From contig OZ234498.1 in assembly GCA_965153455.1 (NCBI GenBank), forward strand, positions 12,400,001 through 12,464,000: 64,000 nucleotides of DNA, given 5' to 3'. A program made the translations under genes and the position numbers. The DNA comes from Sphagnum compactum. Lineage: Eukaryota; Bryophyta; Sphagnopsida; Sphagnales. Position 1 is the stretch's first letter, and every line of letters begins with the position of its first letter. Of the stretch, positions 22,687 to 35,300 are shown piece after piece. The notes beneath the pieces were generated by a model that did not search any database, was not told the origin of the DNA, and was given only the letters and a program-made list of their open reading frames with translations.

Positions 22687-25600
22687 ATGCGCAAGCGTTC
22701 GGAGAATCACGAGATGGCTCCGACGACAGTGCAGTCGCGCTCGGAATCATCGTCCTCGTATCCGATCCACTTCAATGGCAACTCTTCTGCTCATTTCCAG
22801 CAGTCTGTTATGGCATCTCCACCGCCGCCGTCTGCTGCTGGTGGTTCTTCTGAAGCGGGAGCAAGCTTGACCACCACCCCAGGGATAGCAGTAGCCGCAG
22901 CAGCATTGCGGACGCAGTCGTTGCCCAGCATCCCCATGGGGCCTCCTCCTCCTCCTCCACCTCCTTCGTCCAGCTTAACGGACGGGGTTCTTAACCCTGT
23001 TTCTCCATTCTCTATGCCAGGCCCTCCTGGGCCGCCTATTTTTACCAGCCCGCTTAGACCTGCGCCTTCTTACCCTGGAGCAACAACACCTGTGAAAAGC
23101 TCCGGGGCAATCGGCAGCTTCTCTGAGAATACTCTGGTACCACCGCCAGGAATGGCGTTCGCTAACAGCGGGGCTGTTGCTGCCGCTGCGTCACAAGCAG
23201 GTGGTGTCGCGGAGGATGTCTCCGATCCCTATGGAGTGTCGGCTTCCTCGCCGTTTGTGCTATTCTCTGCTCAGAAGGTATTGTCACTCTTTTGCCTCTC
23301 TCATTTCCTTTGACGGATCCTGTGCAATTTTGAGAATAGATTGTGTGGTTTCCTTGAGGAAGTTGTTGTATTAGGGTTTTCAAGGCCACTTGATGAAGAA
23401 CTAGGGCACATGAGCCTTCATCCTCTTGCCAAGTTTTAGGGGACGAACACATAGGCAAGCCTGTGCAGTAGATTCACTTCTTCTGTCTGTATGCATAAGG
23501 AATGTGTGCCGCATGTCAATTGGTTTGTTTCCTGGCATCACATCGATGCTGTCTGGAATCATTTTGTTCTATTGCATAAGGTACATATCTGATCAAGGTT
23601 CTTAGCCAACTTTGTTTGAACACTTAGCTCAGTGCGCGGTACTGCACAACAAGCAAGCAGTTTTGGCTTGGCTCTGTGGAGGAAAAGGTGGGGACGATTG
23701 CCCAACTTTGTAGCAGAATCCTCTACACTTTGATTAGGGTTTAGTCCTTTAAACAAACCTTTGATTAGGTCGTATGCAAATTTGCGGTACAATGTGATGA
23801 CTGATCAATGGACTCTGAGCCAAGTGGATGCCAGAGAGATCAGGAACACATGGGAGTTGTCAAGTGAAATGATCATTCTCTGCGTCCAAAACCTGCAGCT
23901 GTAGCTTGGCACCTTGTCTAGCTATTGAATCAGGATGCCTCTGGTCTCCACAGAGAGGGTTGCATTGTTACATTGTTGATGATGGTGAACATGGATCAAC
24001 CATCAAATGTTGCCTGATATTCACACACTTTGTGGAGGGCAATATACTCCAACAGGGTACTAGAGTGGAGTTAGGAGGAGTTTACTGTCTTCACCGTCTA
24101 ACAACAAATGGGACAATTTGCCTCGTGGGATTGAAGTTATTTGAAACTCCATAATCTCTTCTTTGCAATTTGTGTGTGCTTGCCAAAACTTTGAATTCAC
24201 CACCCATTAGCTCCTGTTGTTTTCAGGTTCTGAAAGAGAAAAAAATCATGAATACAGCAAGTTTGGGTTTTGGAGCACTGGTCTGTCCAGGCAGGGAAAC
24301 AGCACCGAGTCCATTCCGAATTAGAGAGGAGCCTGTTTGCTGTGTCAACTGTGGGGCATGTGTAAATCCATACTGCAGGGTGCTGAATTCAGGCGAGTGG
24401 AAATGTGTTTTCTGCAATAAATTGAATGGCAGTAATGGAGAATTTCGAGCTGGCTATGGGGAGGACATGCACAACTGGCCACAGCTTGTGACGAGTGTTG
24501 TGGATTATGTTGATGCAGGTACAGTCTTGTCTTAGTCAGAAGTGTGTCTACATAGCCACATTGTTCATCTTTTCAGCCCTCTCCTGCAGGATCTTTTGCT
24601 TGAGCTGTCCTTTAAAAGGGTTAGGACTAAAGGAGGTTGACCAAGTTTTACTGTTTTCAGTGAATGAGCTCAGAGAGTTGTGAAGGTTCTAACAGTAGAA
24701 TGCTGCTCAATCTACATGCAAGGGAATGTTAGATTTCTAAATGGACAGCTAAGCATGTGGTTTCTGTTGACATCAAGTATAATCTGCTGATGCTGCATGT
24801 GCATCTTGTGCACCTGTATCTGTCTGTAGTGATGATCAAGATGTTAGTGCAACAGCACTACTCACTTTCCTATCAGTTCCTTCCACATATTTGTAAGGAG
24901 CATCTTGGTGGCTCAGTTGGGAATGTTTTTGACTTCAGCTTAGCAACTGTTCAAGGCAAGTCCACAAATGCTGCAGCTGGACTAAGAGCTGTATAACAGT
25001 TGCAAAATTTGAATGCAGGAACACGCCCTCCAGGGCTCATTTCAATTGCTGATGCAAGTTGGACTGCACCGCTGGTCCTGGTGATTGATGATAGCCTGGA
25101 TGAAGTTCATCTTTTGGATTTGCAGAGCTCTTTGCACTCCTTTCTAGATTCCCTTTCTCCAACAACACGCATTGGTATTGTGACCTATGGAAGAACTGTG
25201 TCTGTCTATGATTTGTCAGAATCTGGAGTTGCAGCAGCAGATGTCTTACCTGGGGATGCAGCCCTAAGTGAGGAGCATCTTAAGGTTTTGATATATGGAA
25301 CTGGGGTGTACCTAGCTCCCATCCATGCATGCCTCTCTATTGCACATGGTATTGTGTCTGCCCTACGGCCATACCAAGGGGATTTAGCTGAGGTTGGGAG
25401 GGAGCGATGCCTGGGAGCAGCTGTTGAAGCTGTCCTGGCCCTTATCCAAGGTCCATCAGCTGAGCTTCCTGGGAGTACAGTTAAGAGGCCAGGGGGGAGA
25501 AGTCGTGTACTGGTTTGTGCAGGGGGACCCACCACACTGGGGCCTGGCTCATTGCCACTGTCAGAAAGTCATCCCAACTATGCATACCTGGAAAAAAAGG

Positions 25601-28467
25601 CAATCAAATATATGGAGCATCTAGGCCATGAAGCCCAGCTTCTAGACATTGCAGTAGATATTCTGTGTGCTGGGACATGTCCTGTTCGAATCCCCACCCT
25701 ACAGCCTTTAGCAAAGGCCTCAGGAGGTGTCCTTGTGTTACATGACAATTTTGGGGAGGCTTTTGGTCTAAACCTGCAGCGTGCTGTTCGAAGGTTGTCA
25801 GGTTTCCGAGGAGTGGTTGAATTTCGCTGCTCTGGTGACATAGCTGTCACCCATGTTATTGGTGAGGTTTTGTTATAATGACCATGGTGCATCTTCTTAC
25901 ATGTCTTTATGCGTTGTCATGCTAATTCTTTCTCTCTTTTGTGGCTATAGGATGTGAAGGTGTGCAATAAGCCTGACTGTGGGTTTTGCAGGACCTGGAG
26001 AACAGCCACATGGTGATGGGGTTTTAGAGCAGCAGTTCAGAAATGACATATCAACAACTGTGCAGGTGCCAAGTGTGGAAGACAGCCAGTCCTTTGCAAT
26101 TATGATGGAATTGCAGGAAAACTTGCCTGATGATCTTGACCATGTTTACTTCCAATTTGCTGCTCATTACTCCACTCTCTACCAGGCTCAAGTGACCCGT
26201 GTTGTGACAGTTAGTCTGCCAACAACCACTAGTGTTTCAACTTATTTGCAGAGTGTTGATGATGAGGTATAAATCTGCTGCCTGTGGTGTCCCAGTAAAC
26301 TTTGCAGGTTCTGGCAGGATCTGGATAGTGTCTAGTATTGTTGTCCTTACTTTTCTGTAGGGCAACTGCTATCTGGATTCTGGTGTGCAATGCATTGCCC
26401 TAATAAGCAAAACCAATCTATGATCAAAGATGAAATGTCTTGCATAGTGAATACAGTTTGACTTGAGTTTCAGTCTTGTTGTGTTTGTTCTGGTTTTGCT
26501 GGAACTAACGCAACACTTTCCTTCAAAGTGTTGATGCGGAGTTTTCTCTATGATCTTGTAGATATGGATACAGTTTTGACTTAAGTTTCAAAGGAGTTTC
26601 TCACCTTGCAGGAACCATTGCATGTATGACCTGAAACCTAGTTAAGGGACACTAGTGTTTCAGAGATATGTGGGCTTCAGGATATTTTCACCAAGATGTT
26701 GCACTCTTGCAGGTAGCAGCTGTGCTAATAGCTAAAAAGACAGTCTTGAAGGCAAAATCAGTAAGGGATTTAGCAGACATGCGGGCCTCAGTAGATGAGC
26801 GTCTTAAAGACATTGCACAGAAGTTTGGAAATACACTGCCTAAGTCCAAACTACGGAGCTTTCCTGCAAGTCTTGCAAAATTGCCAGAGCTGCTGTTCCA
26901 CTTGAGGCGGGGTCCACTGCTAGGCAGCATCATTGGTCATGAAGATGAGAGGGCTGTGTACCGGAGTCTCTACTTGCAGGTAAGATGAGAGGGCTGTTGC
27001 TGCATTTCTTGTTGAAAACATTAATACATGAGCATATGCTTCAGTTGGGAGCTGATGAAGTCAGTGGATAATCATGGCAGCTTGTCATTGCTATTCATGA
27101 TGAAGGTGATGGTCTGACACCTTGTGAGTGACCCTCATAAGGTTATGACTGCTCTCTGTGCTGACCTTCAAATTGCTGTTGTGGAGATTTCTGCAATTTT
27201 ATGGAGACATGAATATATACTTCACTTGCAAGTGTCAAAGTACATCAAACTGCATTTTTCATTCACAATTTTCTTGGTAGTCCACAATTATGTTTTGTGG
27301 TCTTGGTTCTTAATCTCAAGATGACTGGGTGGGGTTATTATGCAGGCTGGGTTTGATTTGTCACTACGGATGATGGCTCCACGTCTACTTATGCACCGGG
27401 GAGCAGGCACTTTTGAAGAGCTGCCTGCTCATGATCTTGCCTTGCAATCAAATGCTGTCATTGTCCTGGATCATGGCACTGATTTCTTTATCTGGACCGT
27501 AAGCTCTCATTGTCTTGTACTGGATGATGCAGGGTTCTGAAATTGTAGGTTTTGTGTGGTTTTGGTAAAGAGATTTGCACAGTGAACCATTTAACCCTTC
27601 TTACACTAGTTTTAATCTCCTCTGCCAGTATATGTACAATATGTTCTGTGAAGAAACAAAAGTTAGTGCCTTTGCTCACAAAGCACTTTGAAGTGTGGTG
27701 ATTATTCTGAAGAATTTTTGCACTGTCGAACACAGGGATTGGATATTGCTGCTGATGAGGCCCAGAGTGCAGGATCTCAGGCTGCCTGTCTCACTCTGGC
27801 CCATGAGCTCACTGAGCAGCGGTTCCCAGCACCCCGTCTGCTTGCTTTCAAGGTTTGCTCCTTATGCTCCTCAGAAGTTGAATGGTTGTGGAGGGTTCTG
27901 AAATCTTGTCCCAATTTCTGTGTAGGAGGTTAGAATTTTATTTCTGCCTTCAGTTATTTAATTTTCTTGGCAACTCAGTCCTCCATGTTCTCTGTTTGTA
28001 GCTTGATGTGTATCAAAATATGACCTATGGGTGCAGTTTGATTTCTGCCCTGGTTTCTCAACTTGTTTTTATTTCTTATGCATGCCCATCTTTGGTGGAC
28101 TTGTGTCTCAGGAGGGGAGCTCACAGGCACGGTACTTGAAGGCTAGGTTGATACCCGCACACAAAGACCCACCCTATGAACAGGTGTGATCATAACCTTA
28201 GTTCAGAACAATGTATCTCTCTTCTATTGGCATGGGAGTGACTTGAGTTCTATGGTGAGCTAGAAGCAGCTGTTGGGTTAAGGTCTCGAGTTTAAAATAG
28301 GGGAATGACAAAGTGTCTACTGTGGTGGACTGTAACAGGATACAAGGTTTCCACAGCTTCGCTCTTTGAGTGTAGAGCAGAGAGCACGGTTGAAGAACAG
28401 TTTTGTCCAGACTGATGAGTCAAGCTTTTGCGAGTGGATGCGGAGTCTCAAGCTTGTTCCACCTTAA
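22687..28467 (+). CDS. SEC23: Divergent SEC23-family COPII coat protein, nine exons
   Basis: Inner-coat subunit of COPII vesicles that activates the SAR1 GTPase at ER exit sites. Exons 22687-23277, 24227-24518, 25019-25861, 25992-26266, 26713-26979, 27346-27498, 27736-27852, 28112-28183, 28339-28467 join in frame to about 912 residues, all GT-AG. The N-terminal roughly 190 residues are Pro/Ala/Ser-rich with a Pro8 tract. Next come SPFVLFSAQKVLKEKK, the zinc finger (C236-x2-C239 and C257-x2-C260), the trunk (LVLVIDDSLDEVHL; GIVTYGRTVSVYDL), the beta-sandwich (HVYFQFAAHYSTLYQAQVTR), the helical part (RGPLLGSIIGHEDER) and a gelsolin-like end (IVLDHGTDFFIW; CEWMRSLKLVPP). The long Pro-rich N-terminus and the trunk wording match, from memory, the divergent plant SEC23 of the Arabidopsis At4g01810 type rather than the canonical short SEC23. 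The ATG at 22687 is the first in frame after the GC-rich leader; another lies a few codons on. Confidence 0.92.
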
Positions 28468-28589
28468 CCTTTTTGACATGTTATTGTTTGAGAAATCTGT
28501 TGAGAATCCTTCCTTTGTTTCAATATTTATAGGTCTTATGCAGTCTTCTGTTAGATCAAGCCTATTACACAAGCTCTTTAGCCATAACC

Positions 28590-30116
28590 ATGACAACTTC
28601 AAGTTTGTTAAACATGTTTGAAGATACCTTGATTGCATCTGCACATGTGGACTCTTTTCAGTGGTCATATAAACTGCAGATAGCTGCAAAGCGCCAAGAA
28701 GGTAGGTATACTGTAAACCTACATTGAATTTGAAGGCTCACTATTCTTTGGAATGCTCAATCTCTCAATGGGCAAGAGAACCCTGCATCATTGTGGAATA
28801 TTTTACTTCCCATGGCTTTAAACAGCTTATGCTGTCCTTTATGGAATCTAGACATTTGTATACGCATGACAATGTTGTTGTAGATCCAAGGCCTGCACAA
28901 GAAGGGTGTTTATGGTGGTAAATGCCATACATGTTGCTGAACATGCATATGACTGACTCTATTGTTCAAACCCATCAGTCATATGATTTCAATTTCTGAA
29001 CATGCATTCATGAACAATTGATTTCAATTTGGTTTTCAGTTTTCCATAGGATGGGGTTCCTCTTTTTCCCATGGGTGCTGGTGGGTGCTGGTATTTTGGT
29101 TGGATCTGAAACATTCATTATCTTTATACTAGGGTCATCCCCAAATTGTTTTCAGTGTTGCCTAAAATCATTAGTATTGATAAATTCTCAGTACTTGTGA
29201 AGATGTTGTCAATATCTAGAGGAAACAACACAGCACCTTTGCATATTGTCTATGATGTTGTGATGTTGTGACACTAGAAATGTGGAATATGGATGAAGTG
29301 CCCTGCAGTGCATGGAACCAGGAAGGCCCTCTTAACAAGAGTTGTGTCATCATAGTTACATCTTGTGGATATGATTCTGGCTTTATTGCCAAGACATCTG
29401 TTGTATTATTCAAAGGATCTAATCTGGGTGAGAGCTGTGGTGAAAAATTAAGTGGGCAGAAGGAATTGCTAACTCACCTCGAGGAGGACTTGAAGGAGGT
29501 AACAAGAGGAGCCAGGTTGCAGCTGTATCCCTCTCTTTGATAACACCCCAGGTATGAGATTATACATCTGCTGACCCTAAATGATTGTAATCCTTTAATC
29601 TCAAAGATCCTTCCAATCAATTTATGTACATTGCAGGTTGTGCATGCTTTGTTGATCATAAGAGGTCTGAATTTATCTGATTATATTTTGATGACAGTGG
29701 GATATTATAGGTTTTTGAGGATGTATTCACTCTTCGATTACCTTTACAATTGCAAACCACTTGGATATCCTTCAGAACTGCAAACCAAAGATTTGACTTG
29801 ATATGCAAGCATTGTAGGTATCAGCAGAGGTATTGATGACCCTTTGCAGATATTGAGGTGCCTCTGTCTTGATGTTATAGCACGTCGAGTGAATAGAAAG
29901 GTAACCTACCATATTGATTCCAACTTCTAAGTGTCTGACCTTTAGAAATGGGGGTCAGTGGTACCTAATTAAGCTTCATGTGCTGAGCATGGGTCACTGT
30001 AATTTCACACTGGAGCTGAAGTTCACAATCTCTTTCATTTGCTAAACAACTGCAGACCATGATATAATATCTGATTTCCTATGTTCATGTGGCAGCATAC
30101 TAGGTGGATCCTGTAA
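28590..30116 (+). CDS. Candidate small multi-exon gene, unknown product
   Basis: Not recognised. A frame open from 28533 to 28701 reads like real protein (FEDTLIASAHVDSFQWSYKL, then QIAAKRQE) and has an ATG at 28590. It can be joined to 29416-29498 (SNLGESCGEKLSGQKELLTH, then LEEDLKE), 29850-29900 (ILRCLCLDVIARRVNRK) and 30096-30116 (HTRWIL, stop), giving about 88 residues. All three introns are GT-AG and all phases agree (1, 0, 0). The predicted product is helical and charged with no membrane segment. It begins only 123 bases after the SEC23 stop in the same direction, so exon 1 might instead be SEC23 3' untranslated sequence or part of an overlapping transcript. I chose the splice sites by eye and the last exon is weak. 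Confidence 0.35.
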
Positions 30117-30217
30117 TGACAAAGAGTTGTGCTTTGCCCCATCTGATCAGTCAACACGGATAAAACATGGGGCAACTTTTTCTGCCAGAATGTATGTGTC
30201 GAGCAGAAACCATGATC

Positions 30218-30292
30218 GTGAAGGCATGGGAAGATAAGAGTTGTGAAGGTATGGGAAGATAAGAGTTGTGAAGGCATGGGGAGATAAGAGTT
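30218..30292 (+). repeat. 25-bp tandem repeat, three units
   Basis: Three consecutive 25-base units of the type GTGAAGGCATGGGAAGATAA then GAGTT, with one or two differences each. Confidence 0.9.
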
Positions 30293-31396
30293 CTACCAAG
30301 GTAGTAAAATTGTGAAAGACTATATGATCCCTGCAATTCACCCTTGAGCAATTACATGACCAAAAGAAGTCTAGTACACAAGCTGTGACTAACCATTTGC
30401 GAGTCAAGTTTTCAACATCTGAGATAAACTTGTAATTAAGGTAAACTCAAATTCAATTTTTGTTGTGTGATTCTCATGCAATGTATGCAACTTCTCTCCA
30501 GCTAATGCGTAACAAGTTTTCAATGGCCTTCAGTCGGGAGGTTGCCATGTTGCCACCCAAATGTTTGCCTTGTTTGAGAAATGGTGGACATAGTAATATA
30601 CTTTCAACAATCCCAAAGAACAACAAAGATTTTCTCAAATCATCTGTTTATCTCACGTGGGTTGTTTGCTCAAGAGTTGGATCTGCAAAACAAATTGAGT
30701 TATGCAATACTAGCTATATAGTTGGGGTTGCTTTGAAAATCGGTGCATAGGTGCCTCCAACTCAAATATGTAACATGAGGACAATTTTTACAGTCTTTTC
30801 TTGGATAAAAAAACATGCACAAAATATTGAGTTTGTCCAGGTATTCCACCAATGCCCAAGTCTATGAATTCACAACATTCACCCCCTTGAGAGCAATCTT
30901 GGAAATGGGTTTCATTTTTCAAGCAATCCAACCATTGAAAATGGATTTTGGTTGGTAAAATTGGAAGGGCATCATTGCCACTAAGCACGTATATTGCACT
31001 AGATGGGATGGACAATTAAATGTCATTGATGGAATATCTTGACTTTATTTGGAACAAATGAATCCAAACAAAAAGGATTTATGCAAATGATAGCATGTAC
31101 ATATGGGTACCATACGGCTCTTTTCATCATTTTTGTATCTCAATATGTTTCAATACAAAGAAAAAACTTATAACTCAAAAGCAAGTTCATGTTGAATTCG
31201 AACCAATGTTTTTTTTTGGAAGGGGGAGGGGATCTTAGCCAAATGGCGAGATTTTTTTGAAAGAGCAAAAAAGAAAGTGTTTTTTTGGGATTGTAAATTG
31301 TTAAAATTTCAATTTTTTTCCTATGCAAAAGTTGTTAGATTCTATATTAAATTCTAGTAGGTAGCCAAACATATAAAACATGCTTAAAGTTTTTTA

Positions 31397-31450
31397 CTTT
31401 CATCTTTTTGATAGCCAAATCTAGCTAAATCACCTTATGGACGATCATCA
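31397..31450 (-). repeat. Palindromic-core dispersed motif, copy C
   Basis: ACTTTCAT..GATAGCCAAATCTAGCTAAATC then TTATGGACGATCATC: the reverse complement of the copy B arrangement, with the same spacing between the core and the GATCATC block. Confidence 0.75.
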
Positions 31451-32339
31451 CTTCAACTACAACTACACACACGCACAAGTTCCAACATGGAACAATTTTA
31501 TCTTGTAAAATACATTTGATGTAATGCATTTATTTTCTTGTCGGTAGTTCTACACTAGGGGTAATTTTCGTGATGTAATGTTGTAAAATGATTTGGAGCA
31601 CATTTTTAAATTTCTAATTATGAAATTTTTCCACCCTTTCGTAGCACACATCAAATGTAAATAGTAAAGACTATACTTTCTTTACTTGAAGGTTTTTTTG
31701 TAACAGTTTAAGTTTTTGTTATTTCATAGGAGAAAATAATAAGGGGCAAAAATCCTACAAACTCACTATTTTGGTAACATCAAAGGATGTGCAACAAAAC
31801 TTTTTATGATTCATGTTCATGCCATAGAACTTAAATATGACTAAAGTCTCACATTTGCATCCCTCATTTTCTTGAATGTTTGCCAATCAATCCATAATTT
31901 AACCAACACAAACATTGTATGGAATTGGCAAGCATGATGGATGATTTATGGGGAGAGGTGTCGCTCAAAAATCAAATGCAATATGCAAATTGGATCCCAT
32001 GTAGATTTTGTTAGACATTCAAGAACATGGTATTACCACTTTGACACATTTACAATAAAACGAATTTCATTTGGTTTGTGAAGGAACCCCAAGTGGCGAG
32101 GGGAAGACAAAACCTCATTATTGAATTAAGTTCATGAAATATAAGGGTTGAACAAGTGTCCATTTAATGAAATCCTTCTTTGACCCCAAAATATATTTGG
32201 AGAGCTAGGTTTTGATAATCTTATATTCAATCCTAGTCTAAATAGTTAAGCATTTAGCTTCCCTATCATTGTGGAGTGCTCACTAATTGACCATCCTAGC
32301 TTGGATGGTTGAGGTCTAAGCATTATGAAATGCATAGTT

Positions 32340-35300
32340 GTGTGGTTAGTGGCCTTTGAGTTTTTCAAGGTGCATCTTTCTGTGCAAAGGGAAAAAAATG
32401 GTGAAGATGTCAAGTGGTTGTTGTTTGAAAATGAAGCTACACCAATATTTGTTGTGCAAGGGGGACTTCTTCGTTTGTAGTTTCAATGAATGCGTCTCTA
32501 TAAGCACTTGCATCCATGAACTCACCAAACCAAGAAGGGCATCATACATATTCCAAATGGTGTGGAAGTGCTTCCCAAGCAAAATGGACAAAGGGGCATT
32601 CAAGTAAGAAATGAGAGGGGATTTCAAACACTTGGTTGTTACAAAGACCATAGTTCAAGTCTAGCCCCATTTTTTGGAACTAGAACTAACTAGGAGTCCA
32701 TGGTTGAGGGTAACCCATATGAGTGTCATGACCTTGTTGGGTCTTGACTTCTACTTTAATTGATTCAACATTTTTTTGAATCCATCTCTTGATTATGTAG
32801 ATCTTGCAACAACATTAAAGAGTGTTGGCAATGATGCATATATAGCATGTATATCGTCTTTTGGATGTGTATCCAAAGAAGGGGGTTAAACAAAACTCGT
32901 TGCCTTCTCTCCATTGCCACTCCCTTAGGTCCCATGAAAGTCTTTGTATGAAGTTTTTCTTGTGTATAAAAAATTAAGTGTACTATTGCCACTCCCTTAG
33001 GTCCCATGAAAGTATTTGTATGGAATTTTTATTGTGTATTAAAAATTGAGAGTACTATTATTGAGTGGTCCCTCCTTGGGAATTTATAGTGCATTCTTGT
33101 GCTCTTGAAATAATGCTTTAACATGCTTTAAATTAGTAGTTACCAATCTTACAATGGTTGAAGATGCGAGAATTAACAAAAGTGAGCTACTAGGGCAATG
33201 GAATTTTAGGGCCTCAACAAAGATAGTGCATACTTCCTTTATTTGGTGGATCCATTATGGGGGGCAAGGGGAGGGGGGTAGTTTCATTAGCTATTGGACT
33301 TACCTGATTTCGAGTTAATATGTGAGGCTTAATTGGATTTGCATGGCTATGTTTAAGTGGAATTTGAAAATAAAATGAAGAATAAAACTTGTCTGCTAAA
33401 TAAATTTTAAGATCATGAAATAAAAGTGAGGAAAAAGTTCTACATTAGAAAGACATATCAAATATTATTTTTTTAAGTTCCAAAGTTTCCAAAAAAAAAT
33501 TGTAGCCAAATGTTTAGTGGCTTCTTATTGAATCTATTTTAGTAGGCTATGAAAATACTCACAAGCTTTCAAAAATAATTTCTATTCTATCTCTTCATGG
33601 AATTCTCTTCTTCTACTTCCTCCTTGTTCTCTCAAAATTAAAATTATACAGAATAATCAAATCATGGAAAGACAAGCATGTGAAGAATCAAAAACAAAAA
33701 CATGTTTTAGTAAAGTTCAATTGTATTACTAAAAAGCTCTTTATGAGAAATAAAATGAAAAAACATTATGATCCAATCTTGATCTATTGAATTGAAAAGT
33801 TCAAAGCTTCTTTTTAAATATCTTTTTCCAATATGGAAAAAATGGGGTTTTTATTTTTGAAAAAAATTGGTGACATCCACATAAAACTATTGAGAAACAT
33901 TTCATAGAGGTAGTGTTGACCAATAAAATGGTTGCATCACAAACTTTCAATATCACGAAATTTCAATAAAATCCATGTGAAAATCGTAAAAAAATATGTT
34001 CATGTAAAATTTGTAGGCTTCAAAATGTAAAAATGGCACGAAAAATATATATGTTATTTTTATATAAATGATGCGTTTTTTCTACTTATGATGTCTTGAT
34101 GTGAAATATGTATGATTTACATTTTAACTGAATTCGTATAATTATAGTGATGTATTTTGCATAAAACTATGCGATTTTTTATTATTAAATATGAACATTC
34201 ATGTATGTCATTGGAAAAAAATTATCATCCATTTGAATATTTAAGATATGGAATGTGTATAAATATCATTCATATTAACCATACATGGAATTCATGTGAT
34301 TTTTGTACAAACCTATGAAAATTGGATTTCACACGAAATTTGTACAAACTTACAAAGCTTGGTAAGTTTGTAATGCGATACCTCCTATTAATCTCCTATT
34401 AATTTTTACTAACTCTTCAAAGGGATATTGTTCTATAACCTATTCCTATATACCAAAAGGGAAATCTTTTTAAAAATTTGTTCTAAAGTTCAAAAATTCA
34501 AATGGTTTTTGCTTCTTAACAAGTTATTGGGTTGTAAGTAATGGCATGTAAGATTCTTACCTTAAGTCTAATGCATTGCCCCCTTTTCAATTTGATTCCC
34601 ATTTTTTTCAAAAAAAATTTAATGTTGTTCCAAATTGTCCTAAAGGAAATCTATTGTGTACTCAACTCCAAATGGTAAACCTATTTGATTGGTGATTGAT
34701 AGCTAGGTTGCCAAAGAAGGGTTGTTTTTAGACTTCCTTTAAAAGTTGTTAAGGTCTTTTTTAATCAATCCATGCTTCACTTTCCTCCAAGCTTCTAAGA
34801 TGGAATTCCAAATGTTAGAAGGAGATAATTGAAAGTTTTCAATTGAAAAAGGCAAGATGGATTTTGGTGGTGTTTTCCAATGCACCTCAGCCTTATGGGT
34901 TAGGTGTTTCCACCCTTCATTTCACTAAGCATGAATCCTCTAACAAGTAGTTTTGTAAGGAGTGATTATGTTTGAACTTCAAGGTCTTAGACCCCAAGGC
35001 CTCCTAGGTTGGCTAATAAAATGATTATTTCCCATTTTACCTTTTCTTATGTTCTTTCATTTCCCCCCCTCCCCCCCTAAAAGTCATGTATGAGGCTTTT
35101 GATGTGAGTGCACATCCTCATAAATTTAGTATGCAACAAATTAATAATGAAATTTGTGCAAACTTCTTTCATTCATAAGTTCACACATTTTACACATGAA
35201 TATCATGCATTGAAAACACGTTTGACACATGAATAAATGTGTCAACAAATGAAATATGAAACTATGAATGAAAAAATGTCACACAAATTTTCCATCTTCC

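Larger units (their letters stand above)
30117..32339. other. Gene-free stretch
   Basis: Contains the 25-bp triple repeat at 30218-30292 and one copy of the palindromic-core motif at 31397-31450. Frames of 75-96 codons at 30460-30750 (+) and 30788-31015 (-) have no recognised domain and lack intron or start support, so they are left uncalled. Confidence 0.5.

Noticed and set aside
30460-31015. 96-codon plus-strand frame and 75-codon minus-strand frame
   Set aside because: I considered a retrotransposon gag remnant, but no motif was convincing.
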